DNA of 64,000 nucleotides from Pseudomonas sp. R37(2017) (GCF_002113375.1 NZ_NEHO01000005.1:344617-408616); one strand, 5' to 3'. Positions 48,824 through 57,179 are shown, counted from the first letter of the stretch. Notes: generated by a model from the letters alone, not told the origin. Made by a program: numbers and translations.

Positions 48824-49723
48824 TTATCCAAGGTTCCCTTTCAGGCTGGGGACAACGCCGCGCGCGAGGGCGGCCAGAGCGAAGGCGATACCGGCCACGA
48901 GGATGATCGCGGCACCGGACGGGATCGGCAGGTCGAAGACGATCGGCGCAAGAATCCCGCACAGCGTGCTGAGGGTGGCGATCAGCACCGAACACCAGAA
49001 AAAGCCCTTCAGCGATTGACTGAGCAATCGCGCCGCCGCTGCCGGAATCACCAGCAGGGCACCGACCAGAATCGCACCGATGACCTTCACGGCGGCGACG
49101 GTGATCAGCGTCACCAGAATCACGAACAGATAGTCCAGGGTCTTCACCGCCACCCCGCGCACCGCTGCCAGTTGCGGATTGAAACTGGCGAGCATGATGC
49201 GGTTGTACAGCGGCAACGCCAGGGCCATCACCAGCGAACCGACGATGGCCAATACCAGCAGGTCATTGCCGTTGACCGTCAGCACTGAACCGAACAGCAC
49301 GTTTTCCAGGATGTGCACGTTGATCTTGCCCGCCAGAATCAACAGCAGGCTGGCGCCCAGGGCGAGCGACACCGAGAGGAACACGCCGATCAAGGTGTCC
49401 GGCGCCAGCCCGGTGCGGTTGCGCAGGTAGTTGAGCAAAATGCCGAACAGCAGGCAGTAACCGAACAGGCTGCCGTAGGGGCCGGTGTAGGGTTCACCGA
49501 GCAAAATACCGATGGCCACGCCGGTCAGTGCGGCATGGCCGACCGCCTCGGAGAAAAACGCGAAGCGCTTGACCACCACCAGCGTGCCCAGGCCCCCCAG
49601 CACCGGGCCGATCAGCAGACCGGCGAGCAGCGCATTGACCACAAACCCATAGGCCAGCGCCTCGGGCAGATAACCCGACGACGCCCAACCCTGGACCATC
49701 AGGCGAAAAGCTTCGTAACTCAT
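48824..49723 (-). CDS. fpvE: ABC-3 type permease FpvE
   Basis: A 299-residue permease of the ZnuB/MntB type with eight or nine hydrophobic segments (for example NALLAGLLIGPVLGGLGTLVVV, LFGYCLLFGILLNYL, LFVILVTLITVAAVKVIGAILVGALLVIP). The ATP-binding-protein contact loop lies near AAVRGVAVKTLDYL. With FpvD it forms the ABC transporter of the ferripyoverdine system, thought to move iron or to power late steps of recovery. The ATG at 49723 overlaps the fpvD stop by one base; a longer frame to 49876 is fpvD in another frame. Confidence 0.88.
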   Translation of the reverse strand: MSYEAFRLMVQGWASSGYLPEALAYGFVVNALLAGLLIGPVLGGLGTLVVVKRFAFFSEAVGHAALTGVAIGILLGEPYTGPYGSLFGYCLLFGILLNYLRNRTGLAPDTLIGVFLSVSLALGASLLLILAGKINVHILENVLFGSVLTVNGNDLLVLAIVGSLVMALALPLYNRIMLASFNPQLAAVRGVAVKTLDYLFVILVTLITVAAVKVIGAILVGALLVIPAAAARLLSQSLKGFFWCSVLIATLSTLCGILAPIVFDLPIPSGAAIILVAGIAFALAALARGVVPSLKGNLG

Positions 49724-50559
49724 CAGGCAAGGCTCCGGGGGTGGCTCGAAAACAGCGTCCACAGGCGCTCCGGCGTCAGTGCCTGTTGCGGCGTGGCGTC
49801 GAACAGCACCCGGCGATTGAGTCCGGTGACGTGATCGGCCAGGCGCGCAACCGCTTCCAGGTCGTGCTCGATCCACAGTACGGTGATGCCCGCCGCTCGC
49901 CAGTCACCGAGCAAACGCTCGAACACCTGGATGCCGGCCTCGTCGAGGGCCGACATTGGCTCGTCGAGCACCAGCAATTGCGGAGGCGGAACCAGCCCCT
50001 GGGCCAGCAACACCCGTTGGCGCTCACCGCCGGACAGCGCCCCCATGCGGCGCTTGCGTTTTTCCTGCATGCCGACCCGCTCAAGGGCTTCGCCAATCGC
50101 CGTCGCATAATGTTTGCTCAAACCGAGAAAAGCCGGGCGACGCTGGCACATGGCGGCCATGAAGTCGTCGACGGTCATTGGCAAGCCGCGGTCGAATTCC
50201 AGGGCTTGCGGCACGTAGCCGATGGTGCCGGGCTCCTCCGACCATTGCAGGCTCAATCGGCCTTGATGCGGCATTTGCCCGAGCAGGGTCTTGATCAGTG
50301 AACTCTTGCCGCCGCCGTTGGGGCCAACCAGTGCGTGCACGCTGCCGGGACGGACCTGGAAGGTCACCTGGTCGAGGATCGTCGTGCGCCCGAGGGTCAG
50401 GCTGACATCGGAAAAATCCAGCGTCGGCCCCGAACCCTGTAGGAGCGAGCAGGCTCGCGATTGCGGTGTGTCATTCAATGAAGGTGTCGCCTGACTGGAC
50501 GCCTTCGCGAGCAGGCTCGCTCCCACAGGGGGGGCACAGAGGGTTTCTTTCGAAGTCAT
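49723..50559 (-). CDS. fpvD: ABC transporter ATP-binding protein FpvD with a REPIN-derived N-terminal extension
   Basis: A 278-residue ATPase. Walker A GPNGGGKSS near 79, Q-loop YVPQALEFD, signature LSGGERQRVLLAQG, Walker B LLVLDEPMSALDE, H-loop IEHD. The ABC domain begins only near residue 46 (LDFSDVSLTLG). The first 45 residues come largely from a REPIN in frame (PVGASLLAKA...PQSRACSLLQG). No other start codon lies between the REPIN and the domain, and the ATG at 50559 overlaps the fpvC stop (ATGA), so the extension is probably translated. Core function as in FpvDE is unaffected by inspection. Fused tail is unlike any fpvD relative I know. Confidence 0.86.
   Translation of the reverse strand: MTSKETLCAPPVGASLLAKASSQATPSLNDTPQSRACSLLQGSGPTLDFSDVSLTLGRTTILDQVTFQVRPGSVHALVGPNGGGKSSLIKTLLGQMPHQGRLSLQWSEEPGTIGYVPQALEFDRGLPMTVDDFMAAMCQRRPAFLGLSKHYATAIGEALERVGMQEKRKRRMGALSGGERQRVLLAQGLVPPPQLLVLDEPMSALDEAGIQVFERLLGDWRAAGITVLWIEHDLEAVARLADHVTGLNRRVLFDATPQQALTPERLWTLFSSHPRSLA
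50436..50530. repeat. REPIN inside the fpvD coding sequence
   Basis: CCTGTAGGAGCGAGCAGGCTCGCGA and its inverted partner CTTCGCGAGCAGGCTCGCTCCCACAGG flank a short spacer. On the minus strand one frame is open through the whole element and joins the start codon to the ABC domain. Unusual: REPINs are normally intergenic. Confidence 0.9.
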
Positions 50560-51482
50560 GCGCCGGACTCCTGAATCGCCCGCACCACGGTGTCGAGGTT
50601 GCCGGTCATTTCCTTTTCGTACTTGTCTGCGGTGTATTCGCCGTAGGAAATATGCGACAGCGGATACAGCTTCACGCCTGATTCACGTTGGATGGTGTCG
50701 ACGTAGGTGGATGGAAAATCCATCTCCGAGAAGATCACTTTCACGTCCAGCTCGCGCAGTTGGTCGATGGTCTTTTTCAGCTGGCTCGGGCTCGGCTCGA
50801 TACCGTGGGCCGGCTCGACCACGGCCGTGACTTCGAGGCCGAACTCACGCAGCAGGTAGTCGTAGGCCGCGTGTACCGTGGCCACTCGCAACTCGGCGTT
50901 CGGCGCCTGGGTCAGTTGGGCCAGGGCGTCGGCGCGCATCTTGCGCAAGCGCCTGCCATAGGCTCGGGCGTTCTCGGTGTAGGTCTTGGCATTGGCCGGG
51001 TCAAGCTTGCCCAGCTCCCGGGCGATGTTGTTGACCTGGGCGATCGAGGCGCTGATCGACAGAAAGGTGTGCGGGTTTACCACTTTGCCGGCACCGCGCG
51101 CGGCAACGCCGGTGGCGGCCAACAGCGGCACGTTTTCATTGGCTTCGATCACCGGCACGTTCGGCGTTTCGCTGGCGGCGATCATGCGGTCGGCGAAATC
51201 ATCATGACCGACGCCGTTGAGCACGATCACGTCCAGCCCACTGATGCGCTTGATGTCTGCGGCGCGAGGTTCGTAGGCATGCGGGTTGAAGCCGGCGGGG
51301 ATCAGTGGCACCACTTCAGCCTTGTCGCCAACGACGTTCGCCACGTAGCTGTAGTAAGGGTGCAGGGTGATGCCGATGCGCAGGCGCTTGGCTTCGTCGG
51401 CACTGGCCAGGGATGGCAGCAGGCAGGCCAGCAGGCCGACCAGCAGCAAGCGCAAGATGGAACGTTGAGATGAAACAGGCAT
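50556..51482 (-). CDS. fpvC: periplasmic metal-binding protein FpvC
   Basis: A 308-residue ZnuA-like substrate-binding protein. Signal peptide about 1-28 (cut after ASA). Metal-site histidines appear at the expected places: LHPYYSYVAN, NPHAYEPRAADIK, KVVNPHTFLSISASI and VATVHAAYDYLLREFGL, with the acidic ligand in VIFSEMDFPS. In P. aeruginosa FpvC is the periplasmic iron chelator/chaperone that takes iron freed from pyoverdine. It lies 33 bp after fpvK and overlaps fpvD by four bases. Confidence 0.9.
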   Translation of the reverse strand: MPVSSQRSILRLLLVGLLACLLPSLASADEAKRLRIGITLHPYYSYVANVVGDKAEVVPLIPAGFNPHAYEPRAADIKRISGLDVIVLNGVGHDDFADRMIAASETPNVPVIEANENVPLLAATGVAARGAGKVVNPHTFLSISASIAQVNNIARELGKLDPANAKTYTENARAYGRRLRKMRADALAQLTQAPNAELRVATVHAAYDYLLREFGLEVTAVVEPAHGIEPSPSQLKKTIDQLRELDVKVIFSEMDFPSTYVDTIQRESGVKLYPLSHISYGEYTADKYEKEMTGNLDTVVRAIQESGA

Positions 51483-51515
51483 GGAATAGCGGTCCTCTCT
51501 CGAATGGGCGAGGGT

Positions 51516-52088
51516 TCAGTGCCGGTGCTGGCGAGTCACGCCGGCGTCGAATTGCGCGACGATCTGTTGCCAGCCGGCGCTTTCGAGCGCGGTATCACTG
51601 AGGTCGGCTGGAGCCGTGAGCGTGCCGTCGCGGTTGAGCCAGACGTCCACGGCGTCATCGCCTGCGGTCAGGCGCATCAGGAATGAACCGGCGACCGTCG
51701 GCGCCTGGCTTTGGCCGAAGTAGGCCTTGGCATCGAGCAATTGCCAGGTATGGTTGCCACGGCTGACGGCGCTGGCGTCCTGGGCAAACGGGGCAAATCC
51801 TTCGTCGGCGAGGGCCTGGGGAGTCGGCAGGCTTGGCTGTTCCTGGCGCAGCAAATGAATCTCGTCCAGCGTCACCCGCAAATCGGCATAGATGCCTTGC
51901 TCGGACGCATTGAGGTCGCGACGGGCATCCAACTGGTGGCTGTTGACGCTGCTCATCTCATGGGATTCGCCGCGCCAGAGCACCACGCTCCCGGCGACCG
52001 CGAGGATCACCAGGCACAGCAGCAGGACATGGAGGGTTTCGTGACCGGCACCGGCCGGGCGCACGACTTGGGTCGTTGGCGTGCTCAT
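51516..52088 (-). CDS. fpvK: inner-membrane protein FpvK
   Basis: A 190-residue protein with one membrane segment at about 20-40 (LHVLLLCLVILAVAGSVVLW) and a periplasmic domain rich in charged residues (DARRDLNASEQGIYADLRVTLDEIHLL). No catalytic motif. The family is known only from fpv operons; FpvK is reported to join the FpvG/H/J membrane complex of ferripyoverdine reduction. ATG at 52088 overlaps the fpvJ stop by four bases (ATGA). His-rich C-terminus (TRQHRH) is visible. Confidence 0.82.
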   Translation of the reverse strand: MSTPTTQVVRPAGAGHETLHVLLLCLVILAVAGSVVLWRGESHEMSSVNSHQLDARRDLNASEQGIYADLRVTLDEIHLLRQEQPSLPTPQALADEGFAPFAQDASAVSRGNHTWQLLDAKAYFGQSQAPTVAGSFLMRLTAGDDAVDVWLNRDGTLTAPADLSDTALESAGWQQIVAQFDAGVTRQHRH

Positions 52089-52414
52089 GGTGCCTCGATG
52101 TCCGCTTGGTCGATTTCCACCACGTGACCGGGGCCTGCGTCGAACAGCACGTAGAACTCGGTGCCGGGTTTCTTGAAGGTCAGGGTCGAATCGGTTCCGA
52201 GTTTGCCCGGCACCAGAATGGTTTCGTCATAGCCGATCACATCGAGGGTCACGCCCGGCGCACCGCTGCCGTCGGAAAAGCCGCCGGTGCATTTGATCTG
52301 CTCGGCGTCGATGGCCTTGCATTCGCACATCGGGTTATGGGCCAGGACGCTGGTGCTGGATCCGGCGCAGAGCACCAGCAACAGGGCTTTGAGTGGCCGA
52401 AGAGGGGGGATCAT
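52085..52414 (-). CDS. fpvJ: small periplasmic protein FpvJ
   Basis: A 109-residue secreted protein. Signal peptide about 1-25 (PPLRPLKALLLVLCAGSSTS, cut after VLA). The mature part begins HNPMCECKAIDAEQIKCTGGFSDG, with three cysteines (CxC plus one) near a His and Met, a likely metal or redox site, followed by a beta-rich domain. In P. aeruginosa FpvJ links FpvC to the FpvG reductase complex. Overlaps fpvH and fpvK by four bases each. An upstream longer frame belongs to fpvH in another frame. Confidence 0.83.
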   Translation of the reverse strand: MIPPLRPLKALLLVLCAGSSTSVLAHNPMCECKAIDAEQIKCTGGFSDGSGAPGVTLDVIGYDETILVPGKLGTDSTLTFKKPGTEFYVLFDAGPGHVVEIDQADIEAP

Positions 52415-52953
52415 GGTTTGCCTCCTTGTTTGTTCAGCCAGGCGATGGTGGCGGGGGAGGCCTGGCGCAAAGGAATGAATGCCTGATGCATCGCGCCGTC
52501 CCAGCCTTCCATGGTGATCCACAGCTCGGCATCGGCCGTGGTCTTTTCCGGGACGGGCAACGAAGCGCCCATGCGATACGGGGGGCCGAAGAAAATCACC
52601 CCGGCGGCACGCAGGCTGCGGGGCTTGCCGATGCGCAGGTAAGTGGCCTTGACCTGCCCGATGCAGGTATCGCACAACGCGGCGTTGAAGCCCTTCATGT
52701 AGCCGGCCGGACCATCGAGCGTGGGCGCGGTGTTGCGCAGCTCCGCCAGGCGCAGGCTCCAGGGGCCGACCTGGACTTCGCCGATTTCGTGTTCGCCCAG
52801 GCCGCTGTCGCCACGCATCAAGGCTTCGTCAGCGAAATACCTGGGCATGAAACCGAGTGGCACCAGCAACAACAGGACGTTCAGGTGAAAGCGCCATTTG
52901 TGCCAGAAAACGCCCAGGCGCGAGGGTTGTGAGACCGCTGTGGCTTTGCTCAC
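52411..52953 (-). CDS. fpvH: inner-membrane protein FpvH
   Basis: A 180-residue protein with one N-terminal membrane segment at about 24-40 (FHLNVLLLLVPLGFMPRYF) and a periplasmic domain carrying a CxxC pair (AALCDTCIGQVKATYL). GTG at 52953, overlapping the fpvG stop (GTGA), is the probable start because the residues just after it fit and the upstream frame is fpvG coding in another frame. Member of the FpvGHJK complex that supports reduction of ferripyoverdine iron; its own role is not defined. Confidence 0.82.
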   Translation of the reverse strand: MSKATAVSQPSRLGVFWHKWRFHLNVLLLLVPLGFMPRYFADEALMRGDSGLGEHEIGEVQVGPWSLRLAELRNTAPTLDGPAGYMKGFNAALCDTCIGQVKATYLRIGKPRSLRAAGVIFFGPPYRMGASLPVPEKTTADAELWITMEGWDGAMHQAFIPLRQASPATIAWLNKQGGKP

Positions 52954-54152
52954 GGGTTGGCCTCCGATGTTTCGTTGCGGGTGACCGGTTGTGCTGTGGT
53001 GCCTCGTGGTTTTTTGTTGCTGCGCTTGAAGGCATTGGCCGTGGCCAGTGCCGTGCGCTTGGTCCAGATCAACAAGCCGCTGAGCACCATCATGCTCAGC
53101 AACAGGCCGAAGAATGCCCAGATCAGCTTGATCCACAGGCCACCGAAGTCTCCGGTGTGCAGCGGGCGCATGGACTCGGTGACGAACTCCAGGGCCGAGC
53201 GGTCCGAAATCAGGCGCGAGGCGGCGATTTCGCCGTTGTACGGGTTGATGGTCGCGATCTGGAACATCAGTGGATACCAGCCGCGTCCGCCGACCTCCAG
53301 ATGGCTGTAGGCATTGCCCGGCAGGCTGACGAAGCTGGCTTGCAGCCCGGAAATTCTCTGCGAGGCAATCTCGATCGCGCGATCAAGGTCGATCCGTGGC
53401 GGGGGTGTCCCATCGACCGACAGCGGTACGGCTTCACGGGGCATCGCCGGAATGATTTTTTCCGTGGATATGGAAATCTGGTTATCGGACAGCAGTGCCT
53501 GGATCAGGAACCAGGTGCCGGTGATGGATATCACCGCGATGAACCAGATCGACCAGATGCCACTCAAGCGGTGGAAGTCGCCCCAGAAAATCCGTGCCCC
53601 GTGGCGAATGCGCAGGGTTGGGCGGAAAAAGCCTTTCCAGAAACGTTTGTAGACCACCAGCCCGGTGATCAGCGAAGCCAGCAGCGGCAAGCCGAGAAAC
53701 GACACCAGGTACCAGCCCCAGCTATAGCCATTGGTAAACGGCACCAGCCACCAACCGTGCAGGGCGCGGGTAAAGGCGCGGAAATTGAACTCCGGCGCGA
53801 CACCCTGGATCACGCCACTGTACGGATTGACATAAATCACCACCGAGCGACCGTCGGGATAGCTGACTTCGACATCCAGTGCGAAATGCGACTCGTCGGG
53901 CCGGCTGATGCTCTGTACCACGGTTTGCGGCTCGGCCTTGTTGATGGCCTCGATGACCTGCTGATAGCTGAGCAGCGGTGCATCGTCCGAGGGCTGGCTG
54001 GCGCGCATGGGCGGATTGGCCAGCCAGACGATTTCCTGGCTGATCACCGCCAGGGTGCCGGTCACGCAGACGATCAGCACGAAAAACCAGATCGGCAGCG
54101 CCAGCCAGCTATGGACCAGGAACCAGATTTTTGAACGGGACTTCTTTGACAT
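52950..54152 (-). CDS. fpvG: inner-membrane ferripyoverdine reductase FpvG (PepSY-type)
   Basis: A 400-residue PepSY-associated membrane protein with four membrane spans (about 10-38, 145-170, 195-220, 345-372) and a large periplasmic PepSY-containing region between spans three and four. Conserved histidines sit in WFLVHSWLALP, ALHGWWLVPF, FHRLSGIWSIWF and MRPLHTGDFGG, possible haem or metal ligands. In P. aeruginosa FpvG is the reductase that releases iron from pyoverdine in the periplasm. First gene of the operon. I saw no IS box in the 170 bp upstream, so its iron control differs from the pvd genes here or lies further away. Confidence 0.9.
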   Translation of the reverse strand: MSKKSRSKIWFLVHSWLALPIWFFVLIVCVTGTLAVISQEIVWLANPPMRASQPSDDAPLLSYQQVIEAINKAEPQTVVQSISRPDESHFALDVEVSYPDGRSVVIYVNPYSGVIQGVAPEFNFRAFTRALHGWWLVPFTNGYSWGWYLVSFLGLPLLASLITGLVVYKRFWKGFFRPTLRIRHGARIFWGDFHRLSGIWSIWFIAVISITGTWFLIQALLSDNQISISTEKIIPAMPREAVPLSVDGTPPPRIDLDRAIEIASQRISGLQASFVSLPGNAYSHLEVGGRGWYPLMFQIATINPYNGEIAASRLISDRSALEFVTESMRPLHTGDFGGLWIKLIWAFFGLLLSMMVLSGLLIWTKRTALATANAFKRSNKKPRGTTAQPVTRNETSEANP

Positions 54153-54390
54153 ATTGACGGTCTTGCCTGGATGAGAGGCAGCTCGACTGCGGGCTTCGCA
54201 GGATTGAACGCCCTGAAAGTCCGGTCGTGGCTTTTGCCTGCGCGACAGGACTGCATCTAGGTAGGACGGATGAGCGAGGGAAATCCCGAAGAGGGAAATG
54301 AAAGAAAATGTTTCGCATTACCAGCAGGTTGCGGGCGGGCTTGCTTGTGCAAGTGCCTTGAAGGCCAACGGCGCTGTTGAAGGCGGGGTT

Positions 54391-54417
54391 ACTGTGGGAG
54401 CGAGCCTGCTCGCGAAG
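54391..54417. repeat. single REP sequence
   Basis: CTGTGGGAGCGAGCCTGCTCGCGAAGAG, a lone copy between fpvG and the VOC gene. Confidence 0.82.
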
Positions 54418-54441
54418 AGGCCCGCTCCAACCCTGAAGATG

Positions 54442-54900
54442 TTAGCCCTGGGCAAACATCTCCTTCGCCCGTTGCTCGATCTGTTCCTGGGTCAGGTCCT
54501 CCTTGTGCGTGGCCAGGAACCACAGGTGACCGTAGGGATCCTTCAAGGTGCCCGAGCGGTCGCCGTAGAATTGATCCTTGACCTCCGATACCACGGTTGC
54601 ACCGGCATCGATGGCCTGTTTGTAGGACTTGTCGACATCCGTCACGTACAAATGCAGACCCACGGACGGCGAATTGTCCGGATTGCTCAGTGGTCCTTGA
54701 TCGCACGGTGTGCCCAGCATGATCGGGCAGTCGCCGATACGCAGTTCGGCGTGACCGACACCGCCATCGGGCATGTTCAGGCGCATGACTTCGATGGCGC
54801 CGAAGGCTTTTTTGTAGAAGGCGATGGCTTCGGCGGCTTTTTTGATGCCCAGGTAGGGGGTGATGCTGTGATACCCCTCGGGAATGGCTTTGACGCTCAT
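54442..54900 (-). CDS. VOC-fold protein, PhnB/glyoxalase-like
   Basis: A 152-residue protein of the vicinal-oxygen-chelate superfamily, PhnB-like branch. Seen: YHSITPYLGIKKAAEAIAFYKKAFGA, HAELRIGDCPIMLG, GLHLYVTDVDKSYKQAIDAGATVV and FYGDRSGTLKDPYGHLWFLATHKED. The C-terminal His in DPYGHLW and acidic positions could bind a metal. Reactions in this branch are mostly unknown, and gene context (between fpvG and soxR) does not help. ATG at 54900 with GGGAGATCC upstream. Confidence is high for the fold and low for function. Confidence 0.82.
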   Translation of the reverse strand: MSVKAIPEGYHSITPYLGIKKAAEAIAFYKKAFGAIEVMRLNMPDGGVGHAELRIGDCPIMLGTPCDQGPLSNPDNSPSVGLHLYVTDVDKSYKQAIDAGATVVSEVKDQFYGDRSGTLKDPYGHLWFLATHKEDLTQEQIEQRAKEMFAQG

Positions 54901-55025
54901 GATGGATCTCCCTGTTCTTGTAGTGTGAATGGAAGTGCCTGTGCCGTTGTACGACCGAATAAATATAGGCCAGCCTCTTTCGCCTCACCGAGGGGCCGAC
55001 GAGCAGCAGCGCCACTCAAGTGCCA

Positions 55026-55481
55026 TCAGGCTGGCTCCAGCCAGTGCGCTCCCGGCCCGCGTTCCCCCAACACATCGCCTGCATTGCGCAGTGGACAAGC
55101 CTCCATCGACAGGCAACCACAACCGATACAACCGTTGAGGCGATCGCGCAACAGGGTCAGTTGGTTGATGCGCTCATCCAGTTCCCGACTCCATTGCGCC
55201 GACAGGGTTTTCCAGTCCGCCGCAGTCGGCGCCCGATTGTCGGGCAGCCTCCTGAGCGCTTCGCCAATCTCCGCCAAAGGAATCCCCAGGCGCTGGGCAA
55301 CCTTGATCAAAGCTACCCGTCGCAGCACTTCCCTGGGATAGCGGCGCTGGTTGCCCTGATTGCGATTGCTTTTGATCAGCCCTTTGGACTCATAGAAATG
55401 CAATGCCGTGACCGCCACGCCACTGCGCGCCGCAACCTGGCCGACGGTGAGTTCCTTGTGCAGGTTTTCCGGGGTGACCAT
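55026..55481 (-). CDS. soxR: redox-sensing MerR-family regulator SoxR
   Basis: A 151-residue SoxR. MerR helix-turn-helix at about 10-78 ([26 protein letters not shown]...[17 protein letters not shown]). Dimer helix, then the [2Fe-2S] cluster cysteines in [14 protein letters not shown] (C-x2-C-x-C-x5-C) near 118-129. In pseudomonads SoxR responds to redox-cycling compounds and switches on a small regulon. It is divergent from the monooxygenase gene, and the shared gap holds a perfect 18-bp SoxR palindrome inside an overlong promoter spacer. Confidence 0.95.
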   Translation of the reverse strand: MVTPENLHKELTVGQVAARSGVAVTALHFYESKGLIKSNRNQGNQRRYPREVLRRVALIKVAQRLGIPLAEIGEALRRLPDNRAPTAADWKTLSAQWSRELDERINQLTLLRDRLNGCIGCGCLSMEACPLRNAGDVLGERGPGAHWLEPA

Positions 55482-55495
55482 TTGAAAATTGCCTC

Positions 55496-55526
55496 TTGAC
55501 CTCTAGTTAACTAGAGGTTTTACCCT
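55496..55526 (+). promoter_or_regulatory. SoxR box within a 19-bp promoter spacer
   Basis: Palindrome CCTCTAGTTAACTAGAGG at 55500-55517 differs from the SoxR consensus CCTCAAGTTAACTTGAGG by one symmetric pair. It lies between -35 TTGACC (55496-55501) and -10 TACCCT (55521-55526), with a 19-base spacer as used by MerR-family activators. It points toward the gene at 55577. Confidence 0.88.
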
Positions 55527-55576
55527 GCACACCTTCGGATCGCAAGGTTCGCCTTACATGTGAGTGGGGACATTTC

Positions 55577-55942
55577 ATGCAAGCATCAGAGAACAATCGC
55601 AGCTTTGCCCAACTGATTGAATTCGAGATCGAGCCGCATCAACAACCCGCGCTGGTATTGGCCTTGTCGGCACAAACCGAGCATCTGGCCCGGCAGCACC
55701 GCGGCTTTCTCAGTGCCAGCATCCAGGCCAGCGACGATGGTCGGCGCGTACTCAGCTATCTGCAATGGCAAACCCGAGAAGCAGGGGAGGCGGCGTTCCG
55801 GGCATTTGAAAACGGCGAACAGGATTTCTGGCAGTTGATCCGCGCTCATCGGGCGAAGGCGGTGACTTTCGGATCGTTCCAGGTGCTGCACAGTCTGCAG
55901 CGCAGCCACGACAACGCACTGCATTGCAGTCTGGTGGGCTGA
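55577..55942 (+). CDS. antibiotic-biosynthesis-monooxygenase-type protein, SoxR target
   Basis: A 121-residue ABM-fold protein. LIEFEIEPHQQPALVLALSAQTEHLARQHRGFLSASIQASDDGRRVLSYLQWQTREAGEAAFR is the typical dimeric alpha-beta barrel pattern. Members oxidise quinols or bind haem; the substrate here is unknown. Divergent from soxR and behind its operator, it corresponds in position to the P. aeruginosa monooxygenase gene (PA2274) beside soxR, which SoxR activates on pyocyanin-type redox stress. ATG at 55577; the promoter begins 50 bp earlier. Confidence 0.85.
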   Translation: MQASENNRSFAQLIEFEIEPHQQPALVLALSAQTEHLARQHRGFLSASIQASDDGRRVLSYLQWQTREAGEAAFRAFENGEQDFWQLIRAHRAKAVTFGSFQVLHSLQRSHDNALHCSLVG

Positions 55943-56065
55943 TACAGACAAGGACAATAACCGCCATTTGCTGATAGCCACTATCGAAAGCGTTGATTTC
56001 TGCTGCCCGGGAGGCGCGGGTAGTCTGTGTTCATTGCCTCGAACCCAGTCGCCAGGACGCCAGAA

Positions 56066-56335
56066 ATGAAACCGATGATTGCCACTTTGCTGATGCTCGC
56101 CGTCTCTGTACTCGCCGGATGTGCCAGCCATGTTTCCCCGGAGCTTCGCCCCTACACGGCTGAAGAAAGCAAGGAACTGGCGCTGGAGGCGCTGAACCGC
56201 CGCGGATTGTCCTTCGACGAATACCACGCGAAGAAAGCCGAACTGCTCGGCCAGCCGCAGAAGGCGTTCGGCTTCGACAACCAGGGAGAAATGAACGCCG
56301 GGCGATCTGTACAGCTGCACGGTCGTCCGAGCTGA
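56066..56335 (+). CDS. small lipoprotein of unknown function
   Basis: An 89-residue lipoprotein. MKPMIATLLMLAVSVLAGC gives a lipobox with the modified Cys at 19. The mature part is short and helical (YTAEESKELALEALNRRGLSFDEYHAKKAEL), ending in a disordered tail. The ATG at 56066 is chosen because it starts the signal peptide; the frame stays open to 56027. No family recognised and no operon partner. Confidence 0.78.
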   Translation: MKPMIATLLMLAVSVLAGCASHVSPELRPYTAEESKELALEALNRRGLSFDEYHAKKAELLGQPQKAFGFDNQGEMNAGRSVQLHGRPS

Positions 56336-56436
56336 GGCAAAACTGTACCGCTCCAAGTTTCGCGCAACTGTCCATGGGTTTCGCCCAGGGTGTGCGGTAG
56401 GGTCAATGCCTGACCGACCCTGACGGACTGCCACCC

Positions 56437-57051
56437 ATGACACTCTCACTCGATCTGCTGCTGGGCTTCGCCCTGTTTGCCCTCGTCACTTCGATCACGC
56501 CGGGTCCGAACAACACCATGTTGCTGGCATCCGGAGTGAACTTCGGGTTCAACCGCACGATTCCGCACATGCTCGGAATCACTTGTGGCTTCTTTGTACT
56601 GGTGGTGGCGGTCGGCTTTGGCCTTGGCGCGGTGTTCCAGACTTACCCGTTGCTCTACACCGTGCTGCGTTATGTGGGGGCGGCCTACTTGCTGTACCTG
56701 GCATGGAAAATCGCCCATTCCGGGCCGGTGTCGGAGAGCCAGCAGGGCGAGGCCAAACCGATCAGCTATCTGGGTGCCGCCGCGTTCCAGTGGGTCAATC
56801 CCAAGGCCTGGATCATGGCCATTGGCGCCATCAGCACCTACACGCCGATGCAGGGTTACTTCACTAATGTGATCGTGATCGCGGCCGTTTTTGCCATCAT
56901 CAACCTGCCGAGCGTCGGCGTCTGGGCCGCTTGCGGCACGCTGTTGCGCAACGTCCTGAAGGACCGTCGCTGGCTGCGCCTGTTCAATTGGGGCATGGCC
57001 GCACTGCTGGTGATCTCGCTGTATCCGCTGATGCTCGAAAGTTTTAGCTGA
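56437..57051 (+). CDS. LysE/RhtB-type amino-acid exporter
   Basis: A 204-residue LysE-family membrane protein with six hydrophobic segments (LLLGFALFALVTSITPGPNNTM, MLGITCGFFVLVVAVGFGLG, VLRYVGAAYLLYLAWKI, FTNVIVIAAVFAIINLPSVGVWA, FNWGMAALLVISLYPLML). The TPGPNN signature in the first helix and FQWVNPKAWIMA in the third are typical. Such carriers export amino acids or metabolite analogues. The substrate is not evident. The gene stands alone; a hairpin lies 130 bp downstream. Confidence 0.88.
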   Translation: MTLSLDLLLGFALFALVTSITPGPNNTMLLASGVNFGFNRTIPHMLGITCGFFVLVVAVGFGLGAVFQTYPLLYTVLRYVGAAYLLYLAWKIAHSGPVSESQQGEAKPISYLGAAAFQWVNPKAWIMAIGAISTYTPMQGYFTNVIVIAAVFAIINLPSVGVWAACGTLLRNVLKDRRWLRLFNWGMAALLVISLYPLMLESFS

Positions 57052-57179
57052 CGCATTGCTTCAACCGGTTGCCCGATGCCTGTTAAGCTGACTTTTCAGG
57101 AGCGTTCCTACGCACTATTAAATGAAGTAGTTCTTCTTTAACGGCATCCGATCAGGTATTGGTACGTTCTGAAAACAGC

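Noticed and set aside
47921..51482. A zinc-uptake znuABC operon
   Set aside because: The family is ZnuABC-like, but two binding proteins and the preceding fpvGHJK genes identify the ferripyoverdine system.
54266..54330. Possible IS box or Fur box upstream of fpvG
   Set aside because: No TAAAT/TAATT with CGT at 16-17 bases was found on the minus strand, and the AT-rich stretch near 54295-54320 matches the Fur consensus too weakly.
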